64,000 bases of DNA from Mycoplasmopsis columbinasalis (GCF_900660705.1 NZ_LR215043.1:62001-126000), one strand, 5' to 3'. Positions 12,357 to 21,626 are shown, counted from the first letter of the stretch. The notes: generated by a model not told the origin, from the sequence alone. Numbers and translations are program-made.

Positions 12357-12388
12357 AAAAAACGGCTTGTGAAAGTCCGTTTTTTTAT
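12357..12388 (+). terminator. Terminator after tsf
   Basis: AAAACGG-CTT pairs with AAG-CCGTTTT with one bulged base and is followed by seven T, about 25 bases past the tsf stop. Confidence 0.8.
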
Positions 12389-12611
12389 GCCGCAAACAGA
12401 CCTAAAAAATTAGTTGCTAACAACTTGAAATTTAGTGCTAACTAAAAAACTCAACTTAGGCTTAAGTTTGAAGCTAAAATTTTTACTTTTGCCACTTTCT
12501 TAGTAACAAAGCCCATAAAAAGGAAAAACTATCAATTACAACTTAAAGTTAGAAAGTTCTATCATTATTTTGGTTCAAAAAAATATTACTTTTAAACTAC
12601 TAAGGAGATTC

Positions 12612-13112
12612 GTGAATACTAATACTCAAACTGTTACCAACTTACAAACACAGTATAACTTCGCTTTACCTATTTTAAAACCGCTCGAAGTTAAAGCTGA
12701 CTTTTGTGCTAAAGTTTTTGGCGCCCAAACAGATAAAAAGTCAATTGTTTTAATTGCTGAAGAAGAAAATGATGTCTTTTTTCTCGCTTGTGTCAATGCA
12801 ATAAATGCGTCAGAAACCGCACAAAAGCATATTGTACAAGTTCAAACCGACTTAGGTTTAAGTGAAAACGGCGAACTCACTAAAATTGAAACTATTGCCG
12901 GTGTGGACTTAGATACAATTTACCGAATTAATTACTTTGATCTTCGTTCGCAGCTTCAAACTGATGATTTAATAATTACGAAATTGCCTTTTCTTGGCCT
13001 TAAAAATCAACTCGAAATTGTTCAACAACTTTCAGAACGTTTACGCGGTGAAGAAGCAAAGCTGCCTCGTTTAGTTATTATTAAACGCAAAGCACAAAGC
13101 AAAAATCAATAA
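12612..13112 (+). CDS. Orphan hypothetical protein, 166 aa
   Basis: The start is a GTG at 12612, four bases after a perfect AAGGAG. I do not recognise the family. The protein is soluble, with no signal peptide or membrane segment. It has a beta-rich middle (KKSIVLIAEEENDVFFLACVNAI), then VDLDTIYRINYFDLRSQ, a helix and a basic tail. The order 'strand - acidic turn - strand - ...TIYRIN..DL' recalls PemK/MazF-like proteins of mycoplasmas, but no partner antitoxin gene is adjacent and I cannot show the relationship. It stands alone between the tsf terminator and another terminator, so it is probably transcribed on its own. Confidence 0.7.
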   Translation: MNTNTQTVTNLQTQYNFALPILKPLEVKADFCAKVFGAQTDKKSIVLIAEEENDVFFLACVNAINASETAQKHIVQVQTDLGLSENGELTKIETIAGVDLDTIYRINYFDLRSQLQTDDLIITKLPFLGLKNQLEIVQQLSERLRGEEAKLPRLVIIKRKAQSKNQ

Positions 13113-13199
13113 TTCACAAATCCTTTTAGATTCTTTTTGAACCAGTTATCGCTAATCTAATTTTTATCACACACGTTTTACTGTTTTTTCTATTTATTA

Positions 13200-13223
13200 G
13201 CAACGTTCTGCACGTTGCTTTTT
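13200..13223 (+). terminator. Terminator after the orphan gene
   Basis: Perfect 7-bp stem GCAACGT / ACGTTGC with a 5-base loop, followed by TTTTT. Confidence 0.85.
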
Positions 13224-13406
13224 CGATTTTTGCGAACTTAGGTATTCTTTTTGTGTTTATTTTCTACATAAAATAGCATTATTTTTGTGGAATTCCCTTG
13301 TAAGAAAATAAACGTAAAAAAAATTAAAAAATTACTTATAAAAATAAAAAAATATAGTAATATTATATGGCACAAAAAATTAAATAAATTTTGAGTTATG
13401 TCAGTT

Positions 13407-13492
13407 GCCCAGGTGGCGGAATGGTAGACGCAAGGGACTTAAAATCCCTCGAACGTTAGTTCGTGCTGGTTCAAGTCCAGTTCTGGGTACCA
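13407..13492 (+). tRNA. tRNA-Leu (anticodon UAA)
   Basis: An 86-nt cloverleaf with acceptor GCCCAGG, a long variable arm (class II, CGAACGTTAGTTCG) as expected for Leu, the T-loop GGTTCAAGTCC and an encoded CCA end. The anticodon TAA sits in the loop CTTAAAA. Confidence 0.96.
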
Positions 13493-13517
13493 AATGTAAC
13501 AACTAGTTACACCAAAT

Positions 13518-13593
13518 GCGCCCATAGCTCAGTAGGTAGAGCAAATGGCTTTTAACCATTGGGTCAGAGGTTCGAATCCTCTTGGGCGTACCA
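13518..13593 (+). tRNA. tRNA-Lys (anticodon UUU)
   Basis: A 76-nt cloverleaf with acceptor GCGCCCA paired to TGGGCGT, D-arm AGCTCAGTAGGTAGAGC, anticodon loop CTTTTAA, T-loop GGTTCGAATCC and an encoded CCA. It lies 25 bases after tRNA-Leu and is probably cotranscribed with it. Confidence 0.96.
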
Positions 13594-13614
13594 TTTCAGT
13601 TTTACTGACTTAGA

Positions 13615-13638
13615 GTAGCGTGAAAACGCTACTTTTTT
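13615..13638 (+). terminator. Terminator after the two tRNAs
   Basis: GTAGCG-TGAAAA-CGCTAC with a perfect 6-bp stem followed by TTTTTT. Confidence 0.85.
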
Positions 13639-13744
13639 ATTAATTTGCACAGAAATTTGTTCAACAAAATGTGTTTAAAACAGTTATTTTTTTACAGAAA
13701 AAGTTACATTTTTTGAAAAATCTTATGTTTAGTTTATATTGAAT

Positions 13745-13750
13745 TATAAT
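13745..13750 (+). promoter_or_regulatory. Candidate -10 box for the cysteine-rich peptide and lpd
   Basis: A perfect TATAAT lies 152 bases before the start of the cysteine-rich gene, in a stretch without genes. There is no clear -35 box at the usual distance. Confidence 0.35.
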
Positions 13751-13902
13751 TTAGTTAATTATTGATTAATAGTGATTTACCTTAAAAACTTATTTTGCAA
13801 AAAATACACTTTTGATACAAAAAAATAGTCAAAATTACACTTTTTGCCAAAATTCACAATTTCTCAGTAAGGAAAATAACACCTGGTTTAAAGGAGAAAA
13901 AA

Positions 13903-14055
13903 ATGTCAAATTGTAAAAGTAAAAGTTGTGCTTGTGAAAAAGCAAAAGTTGAAGTAAAAACTTGCCAAAACTGCACAGAATGCAAAAACACTAACGCTTG
14001 TGCAGCAAAACCAGCTGCCGAAAGAAACTGCAGTAACTGCACTAAGTGTAATTAA
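13903..14055 (+). CDS. Small cysteine-rich protein (10 Cys in 50 aa)
   Basis: A 50-aa frame behind an excellent ribosome-binding site (AAAGGAG, 6 bases before the ATG). Cysteines are at 4, 9, 11, 21, 24, 27, 33, 43, 46 and 49. Two copies of the motif C-x-N-C-T-x-C stand out (CQNCTEC at 21-27 and CSNCTKC at 43-49). The spacing suggests binding of a metal such as Zn, Cu or Fe, or a thiol carrier, but I recognise no known family. It sits 33 bases upstream of lpd, whose own N-terminus carries CKECKAC, so the two products probably share a property or interact. No Trp codon and no signal peptide: a cytoplasmic protein. Confidence 0.8.
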   Translation: MSNCKSKSCACEKAKVEVKTCQNCTECKNTNACAAKPAAERNCSNCTKCN

Positions 14056-14088
14056 TCATTAGTAGAAGTAGAAAATAAGGAGAATGTT

Positions 14089-15537
14089 ATGTCAGAATGC
14101 AAAGAATGTAAAGCATGTAACGTTAAAATCGATGCTGAGTTTGATGTGATTGTCGTAGGTAGTGGTCCTGGCGGCTACTTAGCAGCCGAAGAAGCTGGTA
14201 AACAAGGTCTTAAAACCTTAATTGTAGAAAAAGAATTTTGAGGTGGAGTGTGTCTTAATGTTGGTTGCATTCCAACCAAAACTTTACTTAAAAGCGCTGA
14301 AGTACTTGAAACCATCGCACACGCAGGTGAATATGGTGTAATTGGCAACTTAGGCGATCTTAAAATTGACTTTGAACAAACCTGAGCTAAAATGCACGAA
14401 AGAAAATACAAAGTTGTAGACCAACTTACCAAAGGTGTGCAAATGCTTATGAAAGGTTCAAAAGTTGCTACTGAATTTGGTGAAGCTAAATTTTTAAGCC
14501 CACACGTAATTGAAGTAAATGGTAAAGTTTACAAAGCTAAAAATATGATTTTAGCAATGGGAAGCCACGCACGTAAACTTACAATGTTACCTGGTTTTGA
14601 AAAAGCTTACGAAGCAAACATTGCTCTTACTTCAAAACAAGCAATTAACTATGACTCAAAATTGCCTAAGTCAATTGCCATTGTTGGTGGTGGTGTTATT
14701 GGAGTTGAATTTGCACAAGTATTCAAAACAGCTGGTGCCCAAGTTACCATCTTACAAAACACCGACTCAATTTTGATGGGTATCGACAAAGATGCAATCA
14801 AAGAAATGACTAAAGTTCTTACTTCAAGCGGTGTAAACATTATTTACAATGCTCAAACTAAAGAACTTAACGCTAACAACGAACTAGTTTACTCAGTTGA
14901 CGGCGTTGACCACACGATCAAAGCTGATGTGTACTTAATTGCTGTAGGTAGAATTCCAAACTCACAAGGTTTGAAAGAAGTTGGTATTGAAGTTGGTGCT
15001 CGTGGTGAAGTGGTTGTTGACCAACACATGAGAACTAATGTAGAAGGTGTGTACGCAATTGGTGACTTAACTGGTCAAGCAATGTTAGCACACGTGGCTT
15101 ACCAACACGCTATTACTGCTGTAGAAAGCATTTTAGGTTTTGACACTGTGTACAAAAACAAACCAATTCCAGGCTGCATCTACACTCACCCAGAAATTTC
15201 ATTCACTGGTTTAACTGAAGAACAAGCTAAGGAAAAAGGTATTGACGCCTTTAGTGCAAAATACTCATTCGGTTTCCTTGGTAAAGCGATTGCTGCTAAA
15301 GCAACTACTGGTTTTGCAAAGTTAGTTGTTGACAAAAAAGACGGTAAAATTCTTGGTGGTCACATTATCGGTGCTAACTCAACTGACTACATCGCAGAAA
15401 TTACCTTAGCAATTGAAAAAGGTTTAACTGTTTTTGACTTAACTCACACAATTCACCCACACCCAACCTTCTCAGAAATCATCTGAGAATGTGCTCGTGC
15501 CGCTGCACTTAAACTACACTTAGAACACAAGAAATAA
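14089..15537 (+). CDS. lpd: Dihydrolipoamide dehydrogenase with Cys-rich N-terminal tag
   Basis: 482 aa. The FAD-binding [10 protein letters not shown] is at residues 24-33, the redox-active disulfide [13 protein letters not shown] follows, then the NAD site [12 protein letters not shown], the second FAD motif VYAIGDLTG and the C-terminal HPHPTFSE with the catalytic His-Glu pair. This is the E3 enzyme that reoxidises dihydrolipoamide with NAD+. Instead of the lipoyl domain many mycoplasmal E3 proteins carry, it begins with about 18 residues containing the motif CKECKAC, the same CxxCxxC pattern as the small protein encoded just upstream. No pdhABC genes are adjacent. It has its own AAGGAG site. 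An ATG at 14084 is out of frame. Confidence 0.95.
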
Positions 15538-15550
15538 TTCTTTTGAAACA

Positions 15551-15589
15551 AAAAGAGTGCCTAAGCAACTTTTAGCAGGCACTCTTTTT
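15551..15589. terminator. Bidirectional terminator between lpd and the ABC exporter
   Basis: AAAAGAGTGCCT pairs with AGGCACTCTTTT around a 14-base loop. The flanking A and T runs let it work for both converging genes. Confidence 0.85.
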
Positions 15590-15618
15590 CTATATCTTAA
15601 TAAGGTAGAAGCACTCAC

Positions 15619-17186
15619 TTACTCGCTCACACAAATTTCCTTGTTGTGTAAGTTAAGGTTGTTATCGTGTGTCACGAAAATGAAAATTTTGTCCTTGATT
15701 TTTTCCTTGATTATTTCAATTATTGCATTTTTGGTAGCAAAATCAATGCCAGTGAAAGCTTCGTCGAAAATATAAAGTTGCGCATCAAAGTACAATGCAC
15801 GAGCAATCTCCACGCGTTTTTGCTCACCTAATGAAAAGGTTTCAATGCTTTGATTTAAATCGTTGGTTTTATGAGCTAAACCAACTTCACTTATGATTTG
15901 ACGAACTTTCTCTTTCTCGTTTTCGGTATTTTCATTACTCAAAGTAATATTTTGTAACAATGAAACTGGTAAAAGGGATTCGTTTTGACTAATGTATGTA
16001 ATTTTAGGCGCTGCATCATGCAATGTTAATTCATCATTAACCAAAACTTTGCCTTGATAACTTTGATCTTCATTCATCAATAGTCTTAATAAAGTTGTTT
16101 TACCACTGCCAGATTTCCCAGATATTTTGACACGATCACCTTTTGAAATTTCAAATTTAGGAATACTAATGTGCACATTTTTTAAGTCATATTTAAAATC
16201 AATAAATGTTAATGAATTTAGTGAAGCTAAATTAATTCTATCAGTTCTAGCAATATCATTTGAATTAGCAAAAATCTTTGAAATTTTTAATTTAGCAGTT
16301 AGGAAATCAACGCGATAGAAAAATAGTTTTTCAATGCGAACCATAGGTACAGATAATAAGCCGGAAATATAAATGATTGATGAAAGTGAGTTCGTATTTT
16401 TAAGCAAGTTACGTTGCATTAAATAAGTTGCCAACACAATTAAACCGATCTGACTAATTGCGAAAAAGATCGTCGTAAGCGAAGAATTAAATGATTTTCA
16501 AAGGCCTACTTTCTTAAATTGAGAATAAAGTTTCTTGTTTTCATTATCAATTTTTGCTTTCAAAAAACTTGTTTTAGCAATTTGTTTGATAGTTTCAGAT
16601 GCTTTTAAAAATTTGAAAGTTTCATTTTGAAAATCTGACTCAAATTTGAATAGTTTTCTTTGATTTTTTATAAAAATTGGCTTAATCAAATAAGCAAACA
16701 TAACTCATAAGCAAGTTATCGAGATTGAAAAAACACACAGTATGTAACTTTCTAAACCCATATATATAAATGCATATAAAAATGAGGAAATGCAGAAAAC
16801 AACGCTTTCAATAATATTCACAAATGAATTGGAATAAACTTTAATAAGTTTTGAGGTGTTAATCGAAACAAAACTAAAATCAATATTACGTAATCTGTCT
16901 ATTTTTAGATTCAAAATATCTTGAAATATTTTTGATTTAAAAGATCTTTCTATCTTTGCTTTTATTAATTCTCCAATTCACATTGATAAAAAACTTGTGA
17001 CAAGTTTAGCGAAAAAATAACCTAGAAAAAAGATAATTAACAAATAAACAGCATTGTTGGTAATGTCTATTTTTGCAAAAATAGCGATGGAATATAAAGA
17101 ATTACCGCAGAAACAGCAATCAATGATGCATAGATAAATGTATAGGTTTTTTCTCGCTTATTTATTTTCAGCACGCTTTTTTTCAT
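15619..17186 (-). pseudogene. ABC exporter (fused membrane and ATPase domains), frameshifted
   Basis: Read across one frameshift this is a protein of about 520 aa with an N-terminal six-helix membrane domain and a C-terminal ATPase. The ATPase part is complete: Walker A GKSGSGKTT, Q-loop ISQNESLLP, signature FSLGEQKRVEIARAL (a variant of LSGGQ), Walker B YIFDEAFTGID and the switch His in FVTHD. The first 39 residues (ATG at 17186, MKKSVLKINKREKTYTF...) end at a TAG at 17067; the rest is open in the next frame. One more A in the A5 tract (T5 at 17070-17074, plus strand) would join them. The family exports peptides, lipids or drugs; the substrate is unknown. It is either a recent pseudogene, a phase-variable gene or an assembly error. 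Confidence 0.75.
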
Positions 17187-17553
17187 GATATATATTTATC
17201 TTCCTTTCTACTTTTAGGTTTATTTCGTATTTTCTTTTTGACTAATATTTTTGTAAATTGGCTGTAAACAAAATTAAATTGCGGCAGTAAGAGACTAAAA
17301 CTTTAAAGGTTTTAGTTTATTGTCACAAAAGTAAGAATTTAACTTACGAGGCAATATAAACTTTGAAGAACAAGTTTTTATGTTAAATTTAAAAGCTTCT
17401 GCAGATTAATTGCTTCGTTATTTTTTATTTTTTATTTCTGCTCGAAAACAAAAAACGCAAATAAAGTTACAAAATCAAAAACAAAAGAGTTAACATCAAT
17501 TCATATGCAAATTATAATATAAATAAAAAAATAGATTTTTTGAAGGTTTCTTT
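17187..17553. other. Gene-less gap between divergent genes
   Basis: This holds the 5' regions of the ABC exporter (minus) and the P-loop gene (plus). It is very AT-rich with long A and T runs. I see no open frame, hairpin with T tract or convincing promoter pair. Confidence 0.5.
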
Positions 17554-18123
17554 ATGCACACTAGTGATTTAAAAATTGTCTTTCTTTCTGGTCTAAGCGA
17601 ATGTGGTAAAAGCTCAGTAGGAATGTTTTTAGAAGAAAAATTAAATTTTAAAAGGATTAAAATTATCCATGTAGAAAAATTGCTACTCAAGGATTTTTAT
17701 AAAATTGATTTTTCACAATATAGCAAATATGAATTAGATGACTTATTAAATGAGATCTACAACAAACCCAACATTTACAATTTATTTTTGGAAAAATTGT
17801 TAGAAATAGCTGAAGGTAAAAACATTTCATTAGAATCTTTACATCGAGGAGAACTTTTTAAGGGAATTAAAGCAATCCATCCACAGACTTATTGTTTCTA
17901 TATAGAAGCAGAAAAGCAAAAAAGAATTGCAAGAGAATATTCTAAACTAAGCAAAATAAAACAAATTAGTTATGATGATTTTCTAAATCTTTTTGAAGAG
18001 AAAGAGAACTTAAAATTTCTGCACAAAGTTGACAAAATAAAGGATATAGCAACACACATAATTGCAAACAGTTCGACAATTGAGGAGTTATTTGCGCAAG
18101 TAACAAAAATAGTTAAGGCTTAA
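17554..18123 (+). CDS. P-loop NTPase, kinase-like, 189 aa
   Basis: The ATG follows GAAGG by 6 bases. The N-terminus KIVFLSGLSECGKSS is a beta strand plus Walker A loop (GxxxxGKS). Downstream are a charged helical region, a strand TYCFYIEA and KQKRIAREY, which would serve as the arginine-rich lid seen in nucleotide and nucleoside kinases. No membrane segment is present. This layout resembles adenylate-kinase-like or dephospho-CoA-kinase-like proteins, but no substrate-specific motif is clear, so the exact reaction is unknown. It ends just before a bidirectional terminator shared with rplQ. Confidence 0.75.
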   Translation: MHTSDLKIVFLSGLSECGKSSVGMFLEEKLNFKRIKIIHVEKLLLKDFYKIDFSQYSKYELDDLLNEIYNKPNIYNLFLEKLLEIAEGKNISLESLHRGELFKGIKAIHPQTYCFYIEAEKQKRIAREYSKLSKIKQISYDDFLNLFEEKENLKFLHKVDKIKDIATHIIANSSTIEELFAQVTKIVKA

Positions 18124-18135
18124 AAATGAATTTTT

Positions 18136-18163
18136 AAAAGAACATTCGCTCGAATGTTCTTTT
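18136..18163. terminator. Bidirectional terminator (P-loop gene / rplQ operon)
   Basis: AAAAGAACATTCG and CGAATGTTCTTTT form a nearly perfect inverted repeat with A and T ends, placed between two converging genes. Confidence 0.85.
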
Positions 18164-18222
18164 AATGATTATTTTATGAATGAAGATTGTGTGAATTTAA
18201 GCTTCAAAGCAATGTGTAAATA

Positions 18223-18585
18223 CTAAACTAATTCAATAATTGCCATACGAGTATTGTCGCCACGACGCGAAGCTAATTTGTAGATACGTGTGTAACCACC
18301 CTTACGTTCTTTGTAGCGAGGAGCTACTGTTTTAAATAAGTGTTGTAACACATTTTCTTTTTCGCTAACTAAAGTTGGTCTAAGGTAAGCAGCTGCTAAA
18401 CGGCGATTTGCTAAAGTAGGGTTTTTGGCTTTGGTAATCATTCTTTCTACATGTCTACGTAGTTCTTTAGCACGAGTTAAAGTAGTAGTAATGCGACCAT
18501 GCTTGATAAGTTCTGAAGTAAGAGTGCGCATTACACCTCTTCTTCACTTAGTATTACGACTGTAAATTTGTGTTGGGTTTGCCAT
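18223..18585 (-). CDS. rplQ: 50S ribosomal protein L17
   Basis: 120 aa, the normal size. It starts MANPTQIYSRNTKWRRG, where one TGA is Trp, and contains LTSELIKHGRITTTLTRAKE, typical of L17, with a basic C-terminal part ending RRGDNTRMAIIELV. L17 sits near the peptide exit tunnel of the 50S subunit. Its ATG overlaps the rpoA stop (TAATG), with AAGGAG inside rpoA, so the two are translationally coupled. Last gene of the map-rplQ unit. Confidence 0.97.
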
Positions 18586-19592
18586 TATTCTTCTCCTTTT
18601 CTTAGATCACGACCGTTTTCTTTAAGTATGTTAATAATTTCATCAATTGATTTACGCCCTAAGTTTTTAGTTTGTTCGAGTTGTTCTTGTGTCATATCTG
18701 CAATTTCAGAAAGTTTGGTTTTGCCAATTCTTCTTAGTGCATTCAATGAACGAACTGATAACTGTAGTTGAGAAATATCAATGTCGTTTTCTTCTTCTTT
18801 GGCTTTAACTTCTTTTTCTTCAAGGAAAATTTCTACTTTGAGATCATCAACAGAACCAATTACCTGAAAGTGACCAATCAAGATTTCACAAGCTTGTTGA
18901 ATGGCAAATTTAGGATCAATGGCGCCATTACTTTCGATGGTAAAACGCAATTCTTCTTCAATTTTGGGACTTGAAGTGTTAAGTTGTAACACTTCATAGT
19001 TTACTTTTTGAATTGGTGAAAAGTTTGAGTCAGTTGGAATGAAAGCACCTGACTTAATACTTGAGTTTGCACGAGCCAAAAAGTTTGACTGGGCAATAAT
19101 TTTTTTGTTGTCGTCAGCAGGTACAAAACCACGGCCTGGACGTAAGAACATTTCGAGTGTGAGTGCATTCGCCTTGGTCACAGTGGCAATTTTCTCACTT
19201 TTGTTGATGATTTCAATGTTTAAGTTGTTTACCTCAAGGTTACGTGAAGTAATTTCGCCAGTATTTGGTGAAGTTAAAGTCACTTTGATAATTTCATCGT
19301 CATTAACTAAACTTGGGTCGTATTGGAATTTAATTTTGCGTAAGTTTAAGATCAAACGTACCACATCTTCTTCCACGCCAGGGATGGTTTGGAATTCATG
19401 GTTAACACCTTCAATTTTAACTGCAAACACTGCAAGAGCAGTAATTGAAGATAATAACACTCTCCGCAAGGGCACACCAAGCGTATTAGCAAAACCTCTT
19501 TCTAAAGGTTTTAAACTAAAAGTGGCAACGTTTTTGTTTTGACTTTGTGAATCTTTAATTTGTTCATAAGTCAATTTGTTCATTTTTTCCAT
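18585..19592 (-). CDS. rpoA: RNA polymerase alpha subunit
   Basis: 335 aa. The N-terminal domain contains FSLKPLERGFANTLGVPLRR and SSITALAVFAVKIEGV, the dimerisation and assembly region. The C-terminal domain has LQLSVRSLNALRRIGK and ITKnLGRKSIDEI-like NLGRKSIDEI, the helix-hairpin region that contacts promoter DNA. The ATG at 19592 follows AGGAG by 6 bases; a second ATG at 19583 is in frame. It lies between rpsK and rplQ, the standard alpha operon order. rpsD is absent, as in other mollicutes where it is encoded elsewhere. Confidence 0.97.
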   Translation of the reverse strand: MEKMNKLTYEQIKDSQSQNKNVATFSLKPLERGFANTLGVPLRRVLLSSITALAVFAVKIEGVNHEFQTIPGVEEDVVRLILNLRKIKFQYDPSLVNDDEIIKVTLTSPNTGEITSRNLEVNNLNIEIINKSEKIATVTKANALTLEMFLRPGRGFVPADDNKKIIAQSNFLARANSSIKSGAFIPTDSNFSPIQKVNYEVLQLNTSSPKIEEELRFTIESNGAIDPKFAIQQACEILIGHFQVIGSVDDLKVEIFLEEKEVKAKEEENDIDISQLQLSVRSLNALRRIGKTKLSEIADMTQEQLEQTKNLGRKSIDEIINILKENGRDLRKGEE

Positions 19593-19623
19593 AATTAGCT
19601 CCTAATTCGCAAATTTCAATTGA

Positions 19624-20010
19624 TTATCTTTGTTTTTCACGCTTAAGAACACGTTTTGGAGGTCTGGTTCCATTGTGTGGAACTGGAGTAACATCTTTAA
19701 TTTCAGTAACTGTAATACCTGCAACTTCAATTTGTTTACGCGCTGAATCTTTTCCTGCACCTAAACCTTTAAGTCTAACTTTAACTGTTTTTAAACCGTG
19801 TTCCTTGGCAGCTTCAGCAGCAGCTTGCGCAGCTAGTGAGGCAGCATAAGGAGTTTTTTTCTTAGAACCTTTGTAGCCAATTGCACCTGATGAACTTCAT
19901 GAAATAACATTACCAGCTTCGTCTGTAAAGGTTACAATAGTATTTTGGTTGGTTGAGTGAATGTGAGCAATACCATTAGTGATATTTTTCTTTTTAGTTT
20001 TTCTAGCCAT
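19624..20010 (-). CDS. rpsK: 30S ribosomal protein S11
   Basis: 128 aa, the usual length. [10 protein letters not shown], then [30 protein letters not shown] and the C-terminal [14 protein letters not shown] are all diagnostic. One TGA is Trp in the motif [13 protein letters not shown]. The ribosome-binding site AGGAG is 7 bases upstream. S11 lies on the 30S platform next to the mRNA exit. Confidence 0.97.
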
Positions 20011-20019
20011 AATTTACTC

Positions 20020-20388
20020 CTATTTACCTTTTTTACCAGCCACTGTTTTCCGAGGACCCTTACGTGTACGTGCGTTCTTTTGTGTACATTGGCCTCTTAC
20101 TGGTAAACCTTTACGGTGTCTAATGCCACGGTAGCATTTAATTTCCATTAAACGCTTGATGTTTAATGTTACCTCACGGTTCAAATCACCTTCGGTTAAG
20201 TAATCTTTAGCAGCTTCACGAATTGCACTAAGTTGTTCTTCAGTTAAATCTTTAGCACGAATACTTTCATCTACTTTCGCTTTAGCACAAATTTCTTGTG
20301 CAGTTGGCTTTCCAATACCTTTGATATAGGTAAGTGAAATAACAATACGTTTATTGTTTGGGATTTCAATATTTAGAACTCTAGCCAT
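20020..20388 (-). CDS. rpsM: 30S ribosomal protein S13
   Basis: 122 aa. [34 protein letters not shown] and the basic tail [20 protein letters not shown] are typical of S13, which bridges the 30S head to the 50S subunit. It starts 3 bases after rpmJ and ends 9 bases before rpsK. Confidence 0.97.
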   Translation of the reverse strand: MARVLNIEIPNNKRIVISLTYIKGIGKPTAQEICAKAKVDESIRAKDLTEEQLSAIREAAKDYLTEGDLNREVTLNIKRLMEIKCYRGIRHRKGLPVRGQCTQKNARTRKGPRKTVAGKKGK

Positions 20389-20391
20389 TTT

Positions 20392-20505
20392 CTATCCTTG
20401 TCTTTGTTTGTGTTTTGGCAATTGGCAAATTACTCTAATAATGCCTTTACGCTTGATAATTCTACAATCTTTACACATTTTTTTAACACTTGCTCTAACT
20501 TTCAT
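20392..20505 (-). CDS. rpmJ: 50S ribosomal protein L36
   Basis: 37 aa: [20 protein letters not shown], then [17 protein letters not shown]. The CxxC...C...H arrangement of the zinc-binding form of L36 is present (Cys 11, Cys 14, Cys 27, His 32). The start has AGGAG upstream, between infA and rpsM. Confidence 0.96.
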   Translation of the reverse strand: MKVRASVKKMCKDCRIIKRKGIIRVICQLPKHKQRQG

Positions 20506-20514
20506 AAATTCTCC

Positions 20515-20730
20515 TTATTTATGTCTGTAGGTAATGCGTCCTAAATTTAAATTATAGGGACTCATTTCTACATCCACTGTATCTCCTGGTAAAATCCTGA
20601 TTTTGTTAACTCTCATTTTACCCGAGATGTGAGCTTTGATTTTAGTGCCGTTTTCAAGTTCAACTTCATATTCATCCATTGAGTGAGCTTGTGTAACAAC
20701 AGCTTTTAGTTTAATAGCATCTTTGGCCAC
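20515..20730 (-). CDS. infA: Translation initiation factor IF-1
   Basis: 71 aa OB-fold protein. It contains [38 protein letters not shown] and [10 protein letters not shown], the standard IF-1 landmarks. The start is a GTG (GTG GCC AAA) with AAAGGA about 10 bases upstream. It occupies the A site of the 30S subunit during initiation. It lies between map and rpmJ. Confidence 0.96.
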   Translation of the reverse strand: MAKDAIKLKAVVTQAHSMDEYEVELENGTKIKAHISGKMRVNKIRILPGDTVDVEMSPYNLNLGRITYRHK

Positions 20731-20734
20731 TAAA

Positions 20735-21484
20735 TTAAATTCCTTTCGTTAAAACTACACCTTTACCGTCTTTGATGAGTACAGTGTGTTCGTAGTGACT
20801 TGAATTTAAGCCTGACTTAGCTACAACTGTTCAACCATCTGGTTTTATGTAAGTTCTGGCATCTTTTTGCAAAATCATTGGTTCAATGCAAATTACCATG
20901 CCATCACGAAGCAAAGCACCTGTGCCAGGAACACCATCGTTTGGAACTTCTGGATCTTCGTGCAAGGCTAAACCAATGCCGTGTCCACAAAAATTAGACG
21001 GTGTGTAAAGGTGGTTTTGTTTAATTACTTGACCAATTGCAAAACTAATGTCACCAACCCTCGCACCAGGCTTGATCGCATTTAAACCTGCTTCAAAGGC
21101 TTGTTGGGCAACATCAATTAATTTTTGGTTAGCTGGAGTGATAGTTCCCACGCTTTTTGTGAAAGCACTATCACTGTTGTATCCCTGGTAAATGCAACCT
21201 AAATCAACACTAACTAAGTCACCATTTTTAAGCACATAATTTGTAGGGATACCGTGAATCAATTCTGCGTTTACTGAAATGCAAGCTGTGGCTGGGAAAC
21301 CATATAAACCTTTAAAGGCAGGGGTTGCATTTCTCTTTACAATTTCATTAAAAGCGATTGAATCTATTTCTTTTAATGAAACGCCTGGTCTTATAAAGTC
21401 ATAAACTACTTGTTTGACTTCTGCCAGAATGGCACAACTTTTAGTAATTTTTTCAATTTCAGCTGGGCTTTTAATTGTAATCAT
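20735..21484 (-). CDS. map: Methionine aminopeptidase, type I
   Basis: 249 aa. Metal ligands are visible in the expected order: [17 protein letters not shown] (two Asp), [12 protein letters not shown] (His) and [10 protein letters not shown] (Glu), with the last Glu close to the C-terminus. It removes the N-terminal Met from new proteins. The ATG at 21484 has AAAGG 6-7 bases upstream; the in-frame upstream ATG near 21505 is less likely. In many bacteria secY and adk precede map; here map is the first gene, behind a leader of about 130 nt with a terminator-like hairpin. Confidence 0.96.
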
Positions 21485-21570
21485 TGTGTGCCTTTCTTTA
21501 TTCACTTTGTTTAATGTTTAATTACTTTAAATAAAAAACGTAACAAAGTTTATAAATTTTACTAGAAAAC

Positions 21571-21594
21571 GAAAAAAACGGAAAAATATTCCGT
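21571..21594 (-). promoter_or_regulatory. Terminator-like hairpin in the map operon leader (possible attenuator)
   Basis: On the minus strand ACGGAA-TATTT-TTCCGT is followed by seven T, a typical intrinsic terminator. It lies downstream of a strong extended -10 box and about 85 bases before map, with no minus-strand gene before it. It may cut transcription short under some conditions. Confidence 0.5.
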
Positions 21595-21617
21595 AGCTAC
21601 TGTTTGCTAGTGTGTGC

Positions 21618-21626
21618 ATTATAGCA
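21618..21626 (-). promoter_or_regulatory. Extended -10 promoter for the map-rplQ operon
   Basis: Minus-strand TGC-TATAAT is a perfect extended -10 element. Initiation would fall near 21611. No -35 consensus is present, which is common for extended -10 promoters. Confidence 0.55.
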
